From Conoideocrella luteorostrata (lineage: Eukaryota; Ascomycota; Sordariomycetes; Hypocreales; Clavicipitaceae): a stretch of DNA of 64,000 bases. A program made the position numbers and the translations under genes. Positions within the stretch are counted from its first letter, which is position 1. Every line of letters begins with the position of its first letter. Location of the stretch: the NCBI GenBank assembly GCA_032433595.1, contig JASWJB010000102.1, positions 1-64,000 on the forward strand, written 5' to 3'. Positions 46,505 to 59,000 of this stretch are shown here, piece by piece. Under the pieces are notes generated by a model. It searched no databases and had not been told where the DNA came from. It saw only the letters and a list, made by a program, of their open reading frames with translations.

Positions 46505-48361
46505 CTACTGGACCATCCCCCCCCATCCGTGATGCCTCCAGCAAAACCACCCCCCCTCCATCACCACCTCCTGGCAGCCGACAACCCTGCAGTTATGAAA
46601 GTCGCAATGCATGTACCAATCATACACCTCTTGGCGCCCATCATACGGGCCGTTCCTCCTTCGAGACCTATGACAACCCTCGACGACGCACTTGTGGTCG
46701 ACGCAGTAGACGTTAAACCGCCCAGCGCGGGCTTGGCCGCAGAACCTGACCTCACAGAGATGCTGAGTGCAGTAGACATAGCCGGGTGCTGGCCGCTCGT
46801 GGCAGGGCTCGAGTCCGGGCCCTGGTCGACAAGTTGCGACGGCGTGGTTCTCCCAGGCGGGATTCTCCCAAGCGGGATACTCTCGGGGGCGGTTCTCGCG
46901 AGGGCGGTGGTTCTCCCAAGCGGGATTCTCCCAAGCGGGATACTCTCGGGGGCGGTTCTCGCGAGGATGGTGGTTCTCCCGGGCGTAGTTTCCCAGCTCG
47001 TCTATCGCAATAGTCGGTTAGTTGGTCAATAAGTCAGTAGCTTCACGCGCAAACGCACAACACACCCACCCGGCCAGGCGTTAGACAGTAGGTAGGGCTG
47101 GGACGTGGCTCTGGAAACTTACAAGGCTGATATGGTCCTAAAGCGTCTATCGCAAATGGTCAGCAGCTTCTTTCACGGACGACGTACCGACAATTAGGCC
47201 TTAGACAGTAGACCGTAGACAGTAAAGAGATGGGTGGGTGGGTGGTGAACCTACGAGCTGGGCACCTCAGTTGTGTATTCCCGTCAATAACATCCCTCCT
47301 CCGCGTGCACCCTCTCTCCACGCATCTCCCATGCTCGTCGCAATACCTATTCGCCCCTGCCCGTGCCGCACATCCCTCGACAGCACACGTATGTCTGTTG
47401 CAGAACCCAGTTCCACCATTGGACTCGGCACAACCCCCCTGCCCGCAGACATGTATCCGACAGAAGCGGCCCGCGGCACCCTGCTTCTTATGACAGTCGT
47501 TGAACCTGCACGCATGATCCGTGCAGTACTTGGGCTTGCCCTGGGCGATCCCTGCGCGGCAATCCAACCTCCTGCACTCGTGCAGGAGGCAGTACTGCGA
47601 GAGATGGCCGTCCCTCCGGTCCAGGCACGGCAGTTGGCAGCCCTCCTGTCGACAGACCCGGTGGACGTCGCACCGCCGGCCGGCCGAGATGCACTGCGGA
47701 CAGGCATCGACTTCGCAGGAGTGCTCGACGCAGAAGTTCTGGTTGTGGCGCCTCCGGACGCAGTTGACGCTGGTGCAGCGATGGTCCGCGCAGTACGGGA
47801 GGAGAAGGTTGTCGTCGCTGTTGGGGGCGCGTTGCTTCGGGCACCCTGGTTCGCTGCAGGCATCTATAACGAAAGGGGGTTACTGGATTGTCTTGTTTTA
47901 TTTTTGGGGTTGGAGGGGGCTTGGAAAAGCGTTGTTGTGATGCGTACGATAGTCCTGGCAGAATCTGTACTTTATGGCGTCGCCGTCCTTGACTCTCTCG
48001 AGGCACCGCTGAGGACCTACTCTCCCGGTGCACTGCAGATCTGATATCCCTCGCCCGCCCGGGCCAGTTAGCACTGAATAACGGGCCCTTGGAGAGTTTG
48101 TTGTTTTTAAATATAACTGAACTTACGGTGGTTGCAGAATTTGCCGGCTGGGTTGGTCTTTTCCCAGCCGCACACAGCACCGTCATCCACCTTACGGCAT
48201 GTATGGTACTCACAATACAGGGATATGACGGTCCTGCCGTTGAGAGTGAACGGCCAAGCCTTCTCACGGCACGGATGGCTCGCGGCGGCACATCGTGCCA
48301 AATCTCTTCTATCGATAACGCGGCCGGTTTGGATGTCGTACCTCCTATGATGATGGACCAT
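46505..48361 (-). CDS. Cys/His-rich repeat protein, about 15 tandem CCCH-like units
   Basis: No named family recognised. Exons on the minus strand are 48361-48127, 48040-47948, 47863-47255, 47146-47123 (24-nt microexon) and 47001-46505 (485 aa). All joins keep frame. The start has context GCCACCATGG and reads MVHHHRRYDIQTGR. From about residue 45 the protein repeats [YF]-C-x2-H-x-C-x4-C every 25-35 residues, for example YCLLHECRRLDC, YCTDHACRFNDC, FCRIHVCGQGGC, FCNRHTCAVEGC and YCVDHKCVVEGC. This spacing fits a chain of zinc sites. A Trp/Pro/Arg-rich insert made of 21-residue repeats interrupts the chain after the microexon. It ends FCWRHHGWGGMVQ. No signal peptide. A scaffold or nucleic-acid-binding role is inference only. 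Confidence 0.78.
46846..46985. repeat. 63-bp tandem repeat inside a coding exon
   Basis: Two near-perfect 63-bp units (46846-46908, 46909-46971) plus 14 bp of a third. On the minus strand they encode a 21-residue unit containing PRENRPREYPAWENPAWEN. Confidence 0.9.
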
Positions 48362-49283
48362 GGTGGCTATCAATGAGTGGTGTTCCTGGTTAGTTGGTTA
48401 CTTGTATATAGGGGGGAAAGTGGAGGGGGGTGCTTGTCAACAGCGTTCTCAAGAAAACAGCAAGATGAACTGAAGAACGAGGACCTCGAGCGGCATGAAA
48501 AGGCCTCCCCCCCCCCCGCTATCTATACCGTAGTTGTGCTCATGAGCCCGTTGACAACTACTACATGCAGGTCGAGCCCCTTTCATGCAACTACCCGTCC
48601 GGCGGTATCTACCTCGACCCAATTAGAGACGCCGCAACGTTCGTGTCATGACGAAAAGCAAGATTCGGTATCAACACCATGTGCCACAAGAGTACAACGT
48701 ACAGCGCGGCAAGCATCAAGTCCCCGGTTCTGCCCATTAGACGAGTGCCACACATTTTCTCCTCGGAAATTAGTCTCCACGTGTCTCGAGTCTGCCTCGT
48801 AGTCACACCACACCTCGCCACACCTATAGCTATCATGGTCGAGTGCATAAAAGACGTTTGATGTGCTGTCGTATTGAACTAACCCAGCTAAAATTCGCCC
48901 CGAGTCCCGAGTTGTAAATAACGTTTGTCTCCGCTCCAGTAAATAGTGGTATCATTGCTTTTGAGTAAAAAGAGAAGAGAAACCATGACTGCCTCAGAAG
49001 CTTCGTATTCTACATACATAATGATTCGATACATGGTGTAAATATGTGGGAAGAAATAAATGCTGGACCCTACCCCATTTCACGCCGGCTCCTTTTACAT
49101 AAGAAAACACCACATCTCAAAACGTGACAACTGGCACTGCATAATTGGCAGCTGTACAATCATAATTCGTTCCAAATAACAAAAGCAAAAAAATTCCATT
49201 CATGCATTGAATGGGTCGTACGGGTGGATATTTGTGGTAACAACTTGTATCTTACGCGGATGACAAGCCCTGTTATACAGAGC
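48362..49283. other. Intergenic
   Basis: Promoter of the Cys/His-repeat gene and 3' flank of the Tbf1-type gene. C10 run near 48510. No gene seen. Confidence 0.55.
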
Positions 49284-52200
49284 TCATGATGCCAACGTTT
49301 GTGCCACAACCGCTTGCAGGCCCTCCAATAGCGCTGCCTCTGCTGCGTTGTCGTCTTGCTCGTGTTGGTTGGAAGCCTCTTGTTTTGGTGCTTCCTGAGA
49401 GGTAATTTGAGACTGCTGCTGTGGTTGTGGCGGTGTAGGAGGCTGCGGAGGAACTGGGGAAGGCGTTGTTTGGGTAAGTTGAACGGGTTCAGCGGGTTCA
49501 GCGGGTTCAGCTGGTTGAGAGGGGGCAGTTAACGCAGGAGGTTGTTGTGTTTGAGCTGGTATGGGTAATGCTAATGGCGGAACCGTGGCGGTACGTGTGC
49601 TCGCGGTCGTAGACGTTGTTTTAGGTTGTTGGGTGGCGGTAGGAGCATGAGGCTGTTGGCCTCCAGCTTGCAGTGCATTGTTTCCATTCGTTGTTGCCGC
49701 CTGTGGCGTCGCAGAGGTTCGTACCGGTTGAGCTTGCTGCTGCGGCGACTGTTGTTGCGCTGGCTGCCGAGTATTCGTATTCTGCTGTTGCTGCTGTGGT
49801 GGTTGTTGCTGACCCTGGGGCCGAGGAACTTGAGGTGGCAATTGTGTCTGAGGCCGCTGATGTGCTTGAGCAACCGCATGTAATAACTGCTGCGTGTTGG
49901 CCTGGACGCCGGGAGGTCGTACTTGAGAAGCGGGTGTTGCCATTGGTCTTGGTATCGAGGCATGTGCGCTTTGGCCTGAAGCATTAGCCTGATTCCTAAC
50001 GTGATGTTGCGCAGGATATGCAGGCTGGGCTTGATTCGCTGCTGGTACTGGTGCCGTGACTCCGGCTCCAACGGCGTTCGCAGGACTAGCTGATGACCGA
50101 GGCGGGTGTTGTAGACCGCCGGCCAATGCCATGATTCCCTGCAGCTTGGCCTGGTCTTCCTCTGAGTTGAGTCTCGCCCTTTCCTCAGCCTCCTTGCGCG
50201 CTGCTTGTGTCGGTGCTCTTGTCTTGAGCTCTCCGGTGACTGCTTGCAGATAATAAGGCATCTCCGAGTTGGTTTTCAAGAAGAATAGCTTGAGGTTTCT
50301 TGCTTTATCCTTTAACTGTACCTGTGTTCTGTCCTTTAGTATGTCTGAAATAGTACCATTTTGCCCAAACAGCGTCAGAATCTGGCTCCAATGAGGTCCC
50401 TTGACCATGTCCAAGCCGGCCATAAGGGCTTTCTCCTCTTCTTGGGTCCATGGACGACGCGTTGAGTGAAGACCTTCTCGTCTGGTATGTGCTGAGGATT
50501 TCGACAAGGCTGCTTGCCGAGCTTTGTCATATAGTATCGCACTGGGGAATGTTTGATTGGGTGGTAAATGTTCGCCGGGAGCGGGTGGATTTTGCGGTTC
50601 CGGTGCTGGCTGCGTGTAAGTGTAGTAAGAATTTTGAGCTTGGTGATGTTGTAATTGGGTCAAATATGGTAATTGAGCGGCCATGCTCTCGGCTGTTGAT
50701 GAAGTTAGACGCGTTCAATCTTTCTTCCCAACAGCTTCGACTTACTTGTACTAGTTGGCACTGTAGGTTGATAAGGAACAGGTGATAGTCCGTGAAGAGT
50801 AGTTTTGACATAATTGGAGGTACTTTCAGCAACGAGGGCCTCGAGCTCTTTGTAGTCCGTCATGAGGTCGTTCTTGCCGTTGGTCAGAACTGGTGTATTT
50901 ACCGGTTTACTTTCGCTATTGGCGGCTTGTGTTGACGACTCTTCTCCTTGGATCGTGTCTGTCGCTGCCGTCTCGTCCGTCAAGCCAGCCAGAGCATTTT
51001 GAACAAGCCCTGAAGTTGTCTTTTCGAAGAAGGAAGAAAGGTCATCTAAATCGAGATCTGCGTCGTCGGTAGCTTCCAAGATCGCTTGAGCTGCAGGTTC
51101 GGGTTCGGGCTCGGGCTCAGGCTCGGGCTCGGGCTCAAGATCCGCGAGCTGTATTGAGACGCCTAATTTGCTACCCAAATCCGATAATGCTTTGAGTTTA
51201 CCGTTCGCGTACCGCAAGTAACTTCGAAGCAGGTCCTCTGCGGGGTGCTTGTCTCTCAAGGCAGCTGGGAGTAAAATTAGACTAATTTCGACACCTCAAG
51301 CGAGTTTTGTCTTCATTTGCACATACCCGGCTCAGATTGTTGCTTGACTTCCCCCTGCAGAGTCTCCTTCCTGGTTTGAACCGACGAGACAAAGCTCTGA
51401 TCGGCTGACGTTAGTTCTCCGCCACCATGTTGCTCCTTAAGGGCATCCTCGAGTCCTTGAGTTAGTACTTCCCCAATAACTTCTTCCGATGGCTTTTCCG
51501 GCTCTTTCTCAACGAGAAACTCAATAGCTCTTTGTGTCTTAATACTGAGATAAAGCTCTGTCATTCCCGGTGGCAAGTCAGACAATTGGCATTGAAACAA
51601 TGCAAGAAAATTATCATCAGCATCAGAGAGCGCTGTTGGCGATCCGTCCACCAGCCAAGAACCTAATTGTGCCATATTTGCCAGTTCTACACACGTTCGA
51701 GAATCGATGTCTTGTATTTTAAGTTGATCGGCCGACAAGACGGGTTCCGATGCGTAGAGCTCGCGTACGTACTCAAACGAGATTTTTAACTTGTGAAATA
51801 TGCGCTTGTGTTCTGAGTCTGCGCCGCGAACTAATTTGATCGTATCTTCGAATGGTGGTTGTACTAGGATCAATAACAATGACAGAGCCTGAGCAGGTGA
51901 GAGTCAATATGCAGGGTCGAGTATTGAGACATGCATTGACGTACCAAATTTCCCAACGCATGCACATTCACATCGCGAACATACTTTTCGGGTTCTGAAG
52001 CAAATGTAGGCAGGACCGTAGGGGCTTCGGGGGGATGTAACGTCGAAGTATCGACCTCCATTGGATCCGACGCTGGTATATCCGGTACATCGTTCTCGCT
52101 TGTGAATTGGCCTGCAAAATCGACGCTTGATAGCGCATTTTGAACAAGCAATGCAAGGCCGTCTTCAAAAGATGTGTCTTCCTTTTCGACTTCGGGTTTT

Positions 52201-52513
52201 GCGCGTTTGGCTTCGGGGGTTTCGGTTGTTGCGCTAACGTCTCCGAAAGGTCGTTTCAACGCAAGCTCGGGCGGCAGATCAAAGTGAAGATCCTCCAAGC
52301 CAGCAGGGTCATGTTCCTGCTTGATGTCTGCAAACAAGCCGATTAGCTTTCCATTTTAAAGATAACACTGATCCTCCAGCCTTTTCGCATCCATTGGAGC
52401 GCGCGCGCGCAGTTTGCGATTGTTCGAAGTAACGGGAGCCCCGATAAGGCGGGCAATCACATACCTGGCGCTGGAGTGGCGGCGCTCGCTTTAGCTAACG
52501 CCGGCTCGGCCAT
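49284..52513 (-). CDS. tbf1: Telomere-repeat-binding factor, Tbf1/TRF type
   Basis: Proteins of this type bind TTAGGG-like repeats at telomeres and at some promoters in the nucleus. Exons on the minus strand are 52513-52465, 52327-51945, 51888-51327, 51264-50746 and 50692-49284 (973 aa); all four introns have GTRNGT donors and keep frame. Residues about 130-330 form the TRF homology dimerisation domain, for example HALGNLALSLLLILVQPP and HKRIFHKLKISFEYVREL. An EP dipeptide run (about residue 345-360) follows. The Myb/telobox domain lies after MAAQLPYLTQ: RRPWTQEEEKALMAG, GPHWSQIL and the telobox VQLKDKARNLK. The C-terminus is long and Gln/Pro-rich. An ATG at 50684 is internal, not a start. 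Confidence 0.9.
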
Positions 52514-53285
52514 AATGACAATTGATTCGGATGTCACAGTGGGGAATACATGCGAAGGCGTATTATAGTATGATGTTATCGTTGAATTCGCAAGCTTGAA
52601 CTCTTTGCAGCTCTTGGACACCGGCTGCAAGGGCGGGCCGACTGACACTTGGATGCGGGCGGTCGGAGAAAATTTGCTGAGTCAGTCTCGCCGGATGCCC
52701 TTATATCGTGCCCCAAAATTCTGCCGCTCCAGATACACAACCGACACAAGCTAAAATTTATTATTGGCGTCGAAATTACAAAATTGACAGTCTTAAACTC
52801 TGTTGACAATGAGTCTAGTAGCCTTTTAATCAGAAGTACTATATAGTGGCAGAGAGTTATAACGCCTCCATTGGATTTGAAATGCGAACCATCTTTTGCG
52901 ATCAAATATTTTCGCGAGGTGCATTATCTCTTTCGTATCAACCGGCACCTGAATCTTAGCCCGACAACGCCTTTCCGCACCGAATTAGTCAGCATCGCCG
53001 CAACCGCTGAAACCCATCCGTTTCGCGGCGCCTGGATACTATTGCGGGACGCGACGATCGATCTGGAATCGCATATACGGAGTACGGAGTTAACTACGGA
53101 GTAGCTAGTTACAAGACAGGCAGCGAACGAAGCATTTCAATGACCGACCGCACCTGCAATCCCACATGTTTGAGCCGGTGAAATAAAGTAATGCACAAAA
53201 AAATTAAAAATGAAATCGCAAAACGTCGATAAATCTGTCGGTAGCTTATTTATTTTTCACCTACGCTTTTAATTGCTCGAAACCC
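52514..53285. other. Divergent promoter region
   Basis: Between the Tbf1-type gene and the thioesterase-like gene. Motif copies at 53076-53090 (two overlapping) and 53095-53103. No gene seen. Confidence 0.6.
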
Positions 53286-54175
53286 ATGACGGGCGGTAGC
53301 CCCGGTCTCGACATGTCTTCAACTTCTACGCAACCATTCCCCCCAACACACATTGTCAACGCCACGTCTCCCCATACCCATACTGCCATCCTCATCCACG
53401 GCCGAGGCAGTAACGGCCAGGAGTTCGCGCAAGAGCTTTTCGACACTAAACTCTCCAACCAGGTTTCTCTGGCCCAGAAATTCCCAACTTGGCGATGGGT
53501 ATTTCCATCCTCCCGCGAACTATGGAGCACCGCGTTTGAAGAAGATTTACCAGCCTGGTTCGAAGCTCACTCATTGACCAACATCAATGATAGACAGGAT
53601 CTCCAGCTGCCAGGGATCAGCGAATCTATAAAGCATCTAAATGCCATCTTGGACGAAGAGATTGCTCGACTGGGAGGCATTTCGGAAAATGTTATCCTAG
53701 GTGGTATGAGTCAGGGAGGTGCGGTGGGGATGTTAACTCTGTTATGGTCGAGTAGTGCAAGGCGGTTGGGAGCGTTTATAGGAGCCAGCACATGGCTTCC
53801 CTTCGCTACGAATATTGAGATTTTACGCGGGAGTTGTCAACTCAAGGGTATTAATGAAGAAATAGCCATCAAATCTAGCGAGAAGGAAACATTTTTGTGT
53901 CAAACATGATGGCCAGATTGAAACCGACAATTGACCAGGCGGGAGATCGGATACCACTTTTAAACACACCTGTGTTTCTCGGACATGGTGTGGATGATGC
54001 AATCGTTGATATTGAGTTGGGTCGACAGGCTGCTCGTGTTCTCAATGATGTTGGGCTGACTGTGACATCAGTCGAATATTCAGGCGCCGAGCTAGACGGA
54101 CACTGGTTCAAAGAGCCAGAAGAGATGAACGATATTGCCAAATTCCTCGAGAAGAGCGCGTCGGGCCGGTCGTAA
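53286..54175 (+). CDS. Acyl-protein thioesterase/carboxylesterase-like hydrolase, frameshifted
   Basis: The alpha/beta-hydrolase signature is complete across two frames. Frame one (53286-53909) gives HTAILIHGRGSNGQEFA and the nucleophile elbow GGMSQGGAVGML. Frame two (to 54175) gives TPVFLGHGVDDAIVDI with the catalytic Asp and ELDGHWF with the catalytic His. The two halves meet at a T5 run (53892-53896); a one-base change in its length would restore one frame of about 295 residues. This may be a sequencing error or a young inactivation. ATG at 53313 (MSSTSTQ) is an alternative start. Family members hydrolyse short-chain or acyl-thioester substrates in the cytosol. Confidence 0.8.
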
Positions 54176-54575
54176 ATATTATGCAAGGATGCCCCTGTTT
54201 TATTAGTCAGGGATCAAGGGCTGCGTAAATACAACAACTGGCGAATGCCGAGTAGTGACTTTTGCAAAACATGGGGTTATGTTTGTCTTTCTTGTAAGGA
54301 GAGCCCTGATAAACCGAAATTATTCCCACTGTTGTCCTGGATAAACTTTCATTACTTTCTTAACCATGTCCATCATGCACCTTCTTATATTATCAGGGTC
54401 GTAAATGAGTAACATTCTAACATGTATGTACTAAGAATAGGGAGAACAGAGACAATCCCGGTGGCAAAAAGTCTAATACGCTACAAAAAATCAACAGTGC
54501 CAGCAAATGCATTGGGTATCTCATCCAGGCTCATAATCGTAGTACCAGATCACCTTCTGCATAGCGTTCCTTCAA
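54176..54575. other. Convergent 3' intergenic
   Basis: A/T-rich 3' flanks of the thioesterase-like and GH72 genes. Nothing else seen. Confidence 0.6.
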
Positions 54576-56056
54576 TTAGAGAAGGAGTGCAAACCCCAAA
54601 ACGATGGCCGCAGCGCTAACGCCAAAGACAGCGATACGTCGGTCGCTAGAGGCACCATTGTCTTCGCCCTTTTTGCCGTCCTTGGCATTATTGCCGTCGT
54701 TACTGCTGTGGGATGGGGATGGAGACGGAGACGGAGACGATTTTGGCTTATCTGATGGATCGGCAGTTGCACTTGCCTGGGACGTGAAGGTTCCGGTCAA
54801 TTTCTCACCAAGTGTAGGAAGCTTGACATTGCCGTTCACTCGCCACCATCCATCGGCGGTGGAGGTGGGGCACGGACGGGTAGACACTTTCTTCGTATCG
54901 TAGTCCTTCTTCATGACACCAGTCGGATGGATGTTCGCCCACTTTGTCTTGAGATTGTTGAAATCAGGACTAACCGGCGTTGGTGTGCCTTTGCGAGGGA
55001 AGCCATCGACAACGTTCTCGCCTGGCTGAGCAGGGTCAGCCTTGGGCCCATACGAGATGAGTCCGTAGTGGTTTTGTTCTTCGAGCCATTCGTATATTAT
55101 ACTACCACTCCAATCATCGATCATGGGCTTGTTAAAAATGGCATCTTGATCGTCCCACAAGCGTGGCCCAGGGACATTGCAGCCTGTTTCACTAAAAAAT
55201 ATCGGCACGGGGAAGTCCTTCGCATATTCTTGAAGCATGTTGTAGCTGGACGTGTTGAAATTGCTGGGATCACACCAAGAGTATGAGTTGAGAGCGAAGA
55301 AGTCGACGATTTCGGACGAGTTTCCTCCACAAGTAAGGTAGTCCTGCAGCATCGGGCGGAGTTGCACAATATCGGCAGCGGAATAGCCGACGGGGATGGT
55401 ACGGTAGCCCTTCTGGTCACGATATGCTTTCAAGTCGCGAGCGGCAGCCTTGAGGAAGGGGGCGGCTGGAGAGTCTTCTTTTTTGGCTATGTTTTCGTTT
55501 CCGACGAAGAACCCCAAGACATTGTTGTAGGTGTGGAACGCGTCCATGACTTTCGAATACTTTTCATACTGAGTGAAATTCCAGTAAAGTCCCGTCTGTG
55601 AAGTGATTAGCTGGCTGAAAAGACAGACTGTCATTCAAGCGGCAGACGGTGTATGTACGTACAGGCTCAATGTATGTGCCAAAAGTGTCCATGTCAACCA
55701 ATAGATAGATGCCAGCATCGTCCATTGCCTTCATGCAGCCATCGTGCTTTCCATCCGCATCTACATGATATACACGGATGGTGTTAACCCCCAACTCCTT
55801 CATGAGGGGAAAGTCTCGTTTGCACTGGTCGGCGTCAATGAGGGGATCCTCAGGAACTAGCTGGTACGCAACCCCTAACTGGCGTCAGTAACGTGCATTC
55901 AAGCTTCGATTCATTGATTGCCAGCAACTCACCCTTTACAAAGAACTGCGAGCCATCTTTGTTGAAGAATTTGTTCCCGTACGCTTCCACGGGATCAAGG
56001 GCAGTGACGGACGTGCCGAGGCCAAGTAAGGCCATCCAAAAGGTCAGTCGATGCAT
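54576..56056 (-). CDS. GPI-anchored 1,3-beta-glucanosyltransferase, GH72 (Gas/Gel family)
   Basis: The enzyme cuts and re-joins beta-1,3-glucan in the cell wall. Exons on the minus strand are 56056-55933, 55874-55663 and 55595-54576 (451 aa). The joins give FFVKG/VAYQL and GTYIEP/TGLYWN. The signal peptide is [19 protein letters not shown]. Catalytic acids are Glu in FFVGNENIA (about residue 146) and in FFSETGC (about residue 248). It lacks the Cys-rich CBM43 module of Gas1. After the GH72 domain comes a short domain with Ser/Pro repeats ([12 protein letters not shown]), an acidic linker and a hydrophobic C-terminus ([16 protein letters not shown]), the GPI signal. It acts at the plasma membrane and wall. 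Confidence 0.94.
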
Positions 56057-59000
56057 CTCAACGGTGTTTGGAGCGACAAATTCGAGAAAGATTCGTAATC
56101 CGTCAAAGTTGAAGCAAAATTAAAAGGCAAGTTTTTGTTCCCCCTCCTTGCTGTGCGAGCGAGAAGGACAGCAGTTATTAGTCCAGAGGATGGCCAAGAT
56201 CAGGAGCAGCTATGAATCAGAGTGCAAAATGTAGGAATCAAACTCAAGAGCCAGTGATTACAAGCGAGGTACTCGATTAATGAGTGAGAAGTCGCACAAA
56301 ATCTTCGTCGTCCAAGATGCACCATCAAACTTGTTGCCAGTGAGACAGGCGCTTGCAGGGTGCTACGCAAAAACGGAATGAGGCACGGAGGACCAATCGT
56401 CAAATTGAAAGTCGCAAGTCGAAACGAGGGAACACACCGACAGCAAAAGGACGACAGAAGCTGCAATTGTCTTGGGATGAAGAAGGACGGAAGGATCAAT
56501 GCGGCGCAAAACGCCATGACTTCCTTAATCAAGGAACAGAGCAATCGCCCGATCCATCGTCGCCACTCAGCCTGCCTGGCGGTTCACACGAACCGACGTC
56601 ACCTTTGGGGTTAGTAGGTTGCGGGTCTTCGTATACAATAGCAGTAGTCGGTAGCCGCCACAAGTAAACAACAAGCCTGCAGTGGGCCAACCACGAGCTG
56701 GAAGAGAGCTTGCTCCTCTTGTCGGCTTTGTTTTGGGTGCGTCTTCGTCGAATTCTGGCCCTGAACCCCATGGGTTGAGATGGTGGATTGGTGGATCAGC
56801 ATGGGTAAGCATGGTGATATCTGGACAATCTCACCAACTCACCCACTAGTTAGCACTAGTACGACGTGTTGCGGATGCAAACGGCCAGGATTCCGTCACG
56901 CGCTAATGCAGCTGGTGTCTCCTAGTTCGCTGTGCAGGACAGTGATGATGGAAAACCTGTTTTTTTTTCCCCTGGTCTTTCTCCATCTGCTAACCCAGCT
57001 GCCAGCCCATCAACACGGGGCGCGCAAACCCGGCGCAGAGCTGCCTGCATCGGTTGAAATCACGGTCAATCAACAGAAACATCTTCTGCGCCGGTACGGA
57101 GTACTCCGTACTTCGATTGTTTGGGTAGTTATCCTCCTGCCCAAGTCGAGAGCTCCACCAAGAACAGACGCCAACAAAAAGTCCCCGTATTCGATTCCGT
57201 GACCAGAGCGAGATTGTTGTAATACGAGATGATCCAAAATGGAGCTATTTGCCCAAAATGATGGATGGTGGGTGGCATGCCAAGACTCCATGATGCTTCC
57301 CTTTGCAGATTGACATGTCCCACCAATACTTTCAATCTGCATCGATTTACTCCGTACATTGTACAGGACCCTCTGCTCCCAATCTCCTTGCCAACGGCGC
57401 AATTGATGAGACGAAGAAGAACAAAGCAAATCGTCGATCCATGTCGCAGCCGCGCCCGCACCTCCAATTTGTGAGTTGGACCCTGGCCCACCAATCAATT
57501 AAGTCTCATGCCGACGTGCGTGCCACTGTTTCATCCGGAGAGCCTAGTCCGGCGAAAGAAGTACCACTTCGAACGAACCACTATTAAATAAGTCTCCAGT
57601 CTCTCCGCTTACCGCTTGGTGTGGCGGTACTCCGTACACAAAACTGAGGTAGAGGCATATACCTCCTACCTACGGAGTACGGAGTAGTCCATACAATGAA
57701 ATGAATGTCACATAAAGTGGCTAGGCTAGAGCAAGTTGTTTCTTTTATCTACCCACGTAGGTTAACGCTCTCGTTGAATTTTCCCTTTACCATTTGCTTT
57801 GACAGATGGTTGACATGATATTTGCACCTGATAAGCAAAAAAGATGTATAGGGTAAGAAAACTATTTTCAACAACAAGACGGCGGCGTCTATATACTATG
57901 GCCCATTCTTATGCAAGCCACAAAAGTTTTAATAAGTTCAAGCAGCGCAGAATTAAAAAAAGAAAAAAAAGGGGGAAGGGGGGGGGTTGCTAAATGTTGG
58001 CTATGCGATTCGCGTGACGCCCTCAACGTAGACGTCACTTGAATAGGTATCAATATCAGCTGGCATTATCGGACTCGTAGATTCGTCACTATGCCACCAA
58101 GACTCTGTCCTGACCAAGTTCTTACACTATGCCATCTTTTCTTTTCAAGGTCACAATTGATATGCAGAATAGGACATTCGGAAATACCTAACCCCTGCAC
58201 AACCACCATGACTTGTATCTTCCTTGGGTGCAGACCAACATTGTCAACATAATCGTCCATAACTGTCTATGAAAACATCCAACCTTCATGAAGCTAATTA
58301 CAGGTCCAGTTCTTGCCGCAATGCAGTGATGATGATACGGCACTCTTGTGAGAAGTCTGTCAGCTATTCATTTAAGTTGTTACTCCTCCAAGATTGACCC
58401 ATTATCTTCAGAATGATGGAATCTTTCATGTAGACAGCCGGGATTATTTCCAAAGTGCAGTACATATCTGTTGAAAAGGCAACAACAATAGAATAGTACA
58501 TGTGTTAACTAGACAGTCTTAAGCCTGGGCCAGAACCGTATGGTGAACGACTTTTGTTGAAGTTGGAAGGTTGAATACGCCAACACTGCAATACCTACAT
58601 GTCCGATGCATTCTTCACTTGAGATTTGGTGTTCATGCAGCGCAAACAGACAGCGTATGCGACTAACTCACAGTCTCTTCGTCCATTACAAGACGTCACA
58701 GTCTACACCCAAAGAATCTCTGAAGAAGAGAGCGACAGATGAGGACTGGACAAACGGCTTAAGTGTGAAAAACTTGACATTAAACACAGCATTGACTCCG
58801 GAGCCTTCTGAAAGCCACTTGAGTCGTGGAATCGCATGGGAGGATACATCAAAGAGGGATTCAACCGCACAGCCTGCAATTTCACCTTCGTTCCTCAACC
58901 GTCGAAACAAGCGACAATGCCGGTGGATGTCCTGCAATATATGCGCCTATCAGCAGTCGAAAGCCTAAATGTGGGGTGAGGCTTCCGATTTTCTTCTTTG

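Noticed and set aside
47238..48044. 268-codon plus-strand frame
   Set aside because: Antisense shadow of the Cys/His-repeat gene; no domain, and the opposite strand has regular Cys/His spacing with good splice sites.
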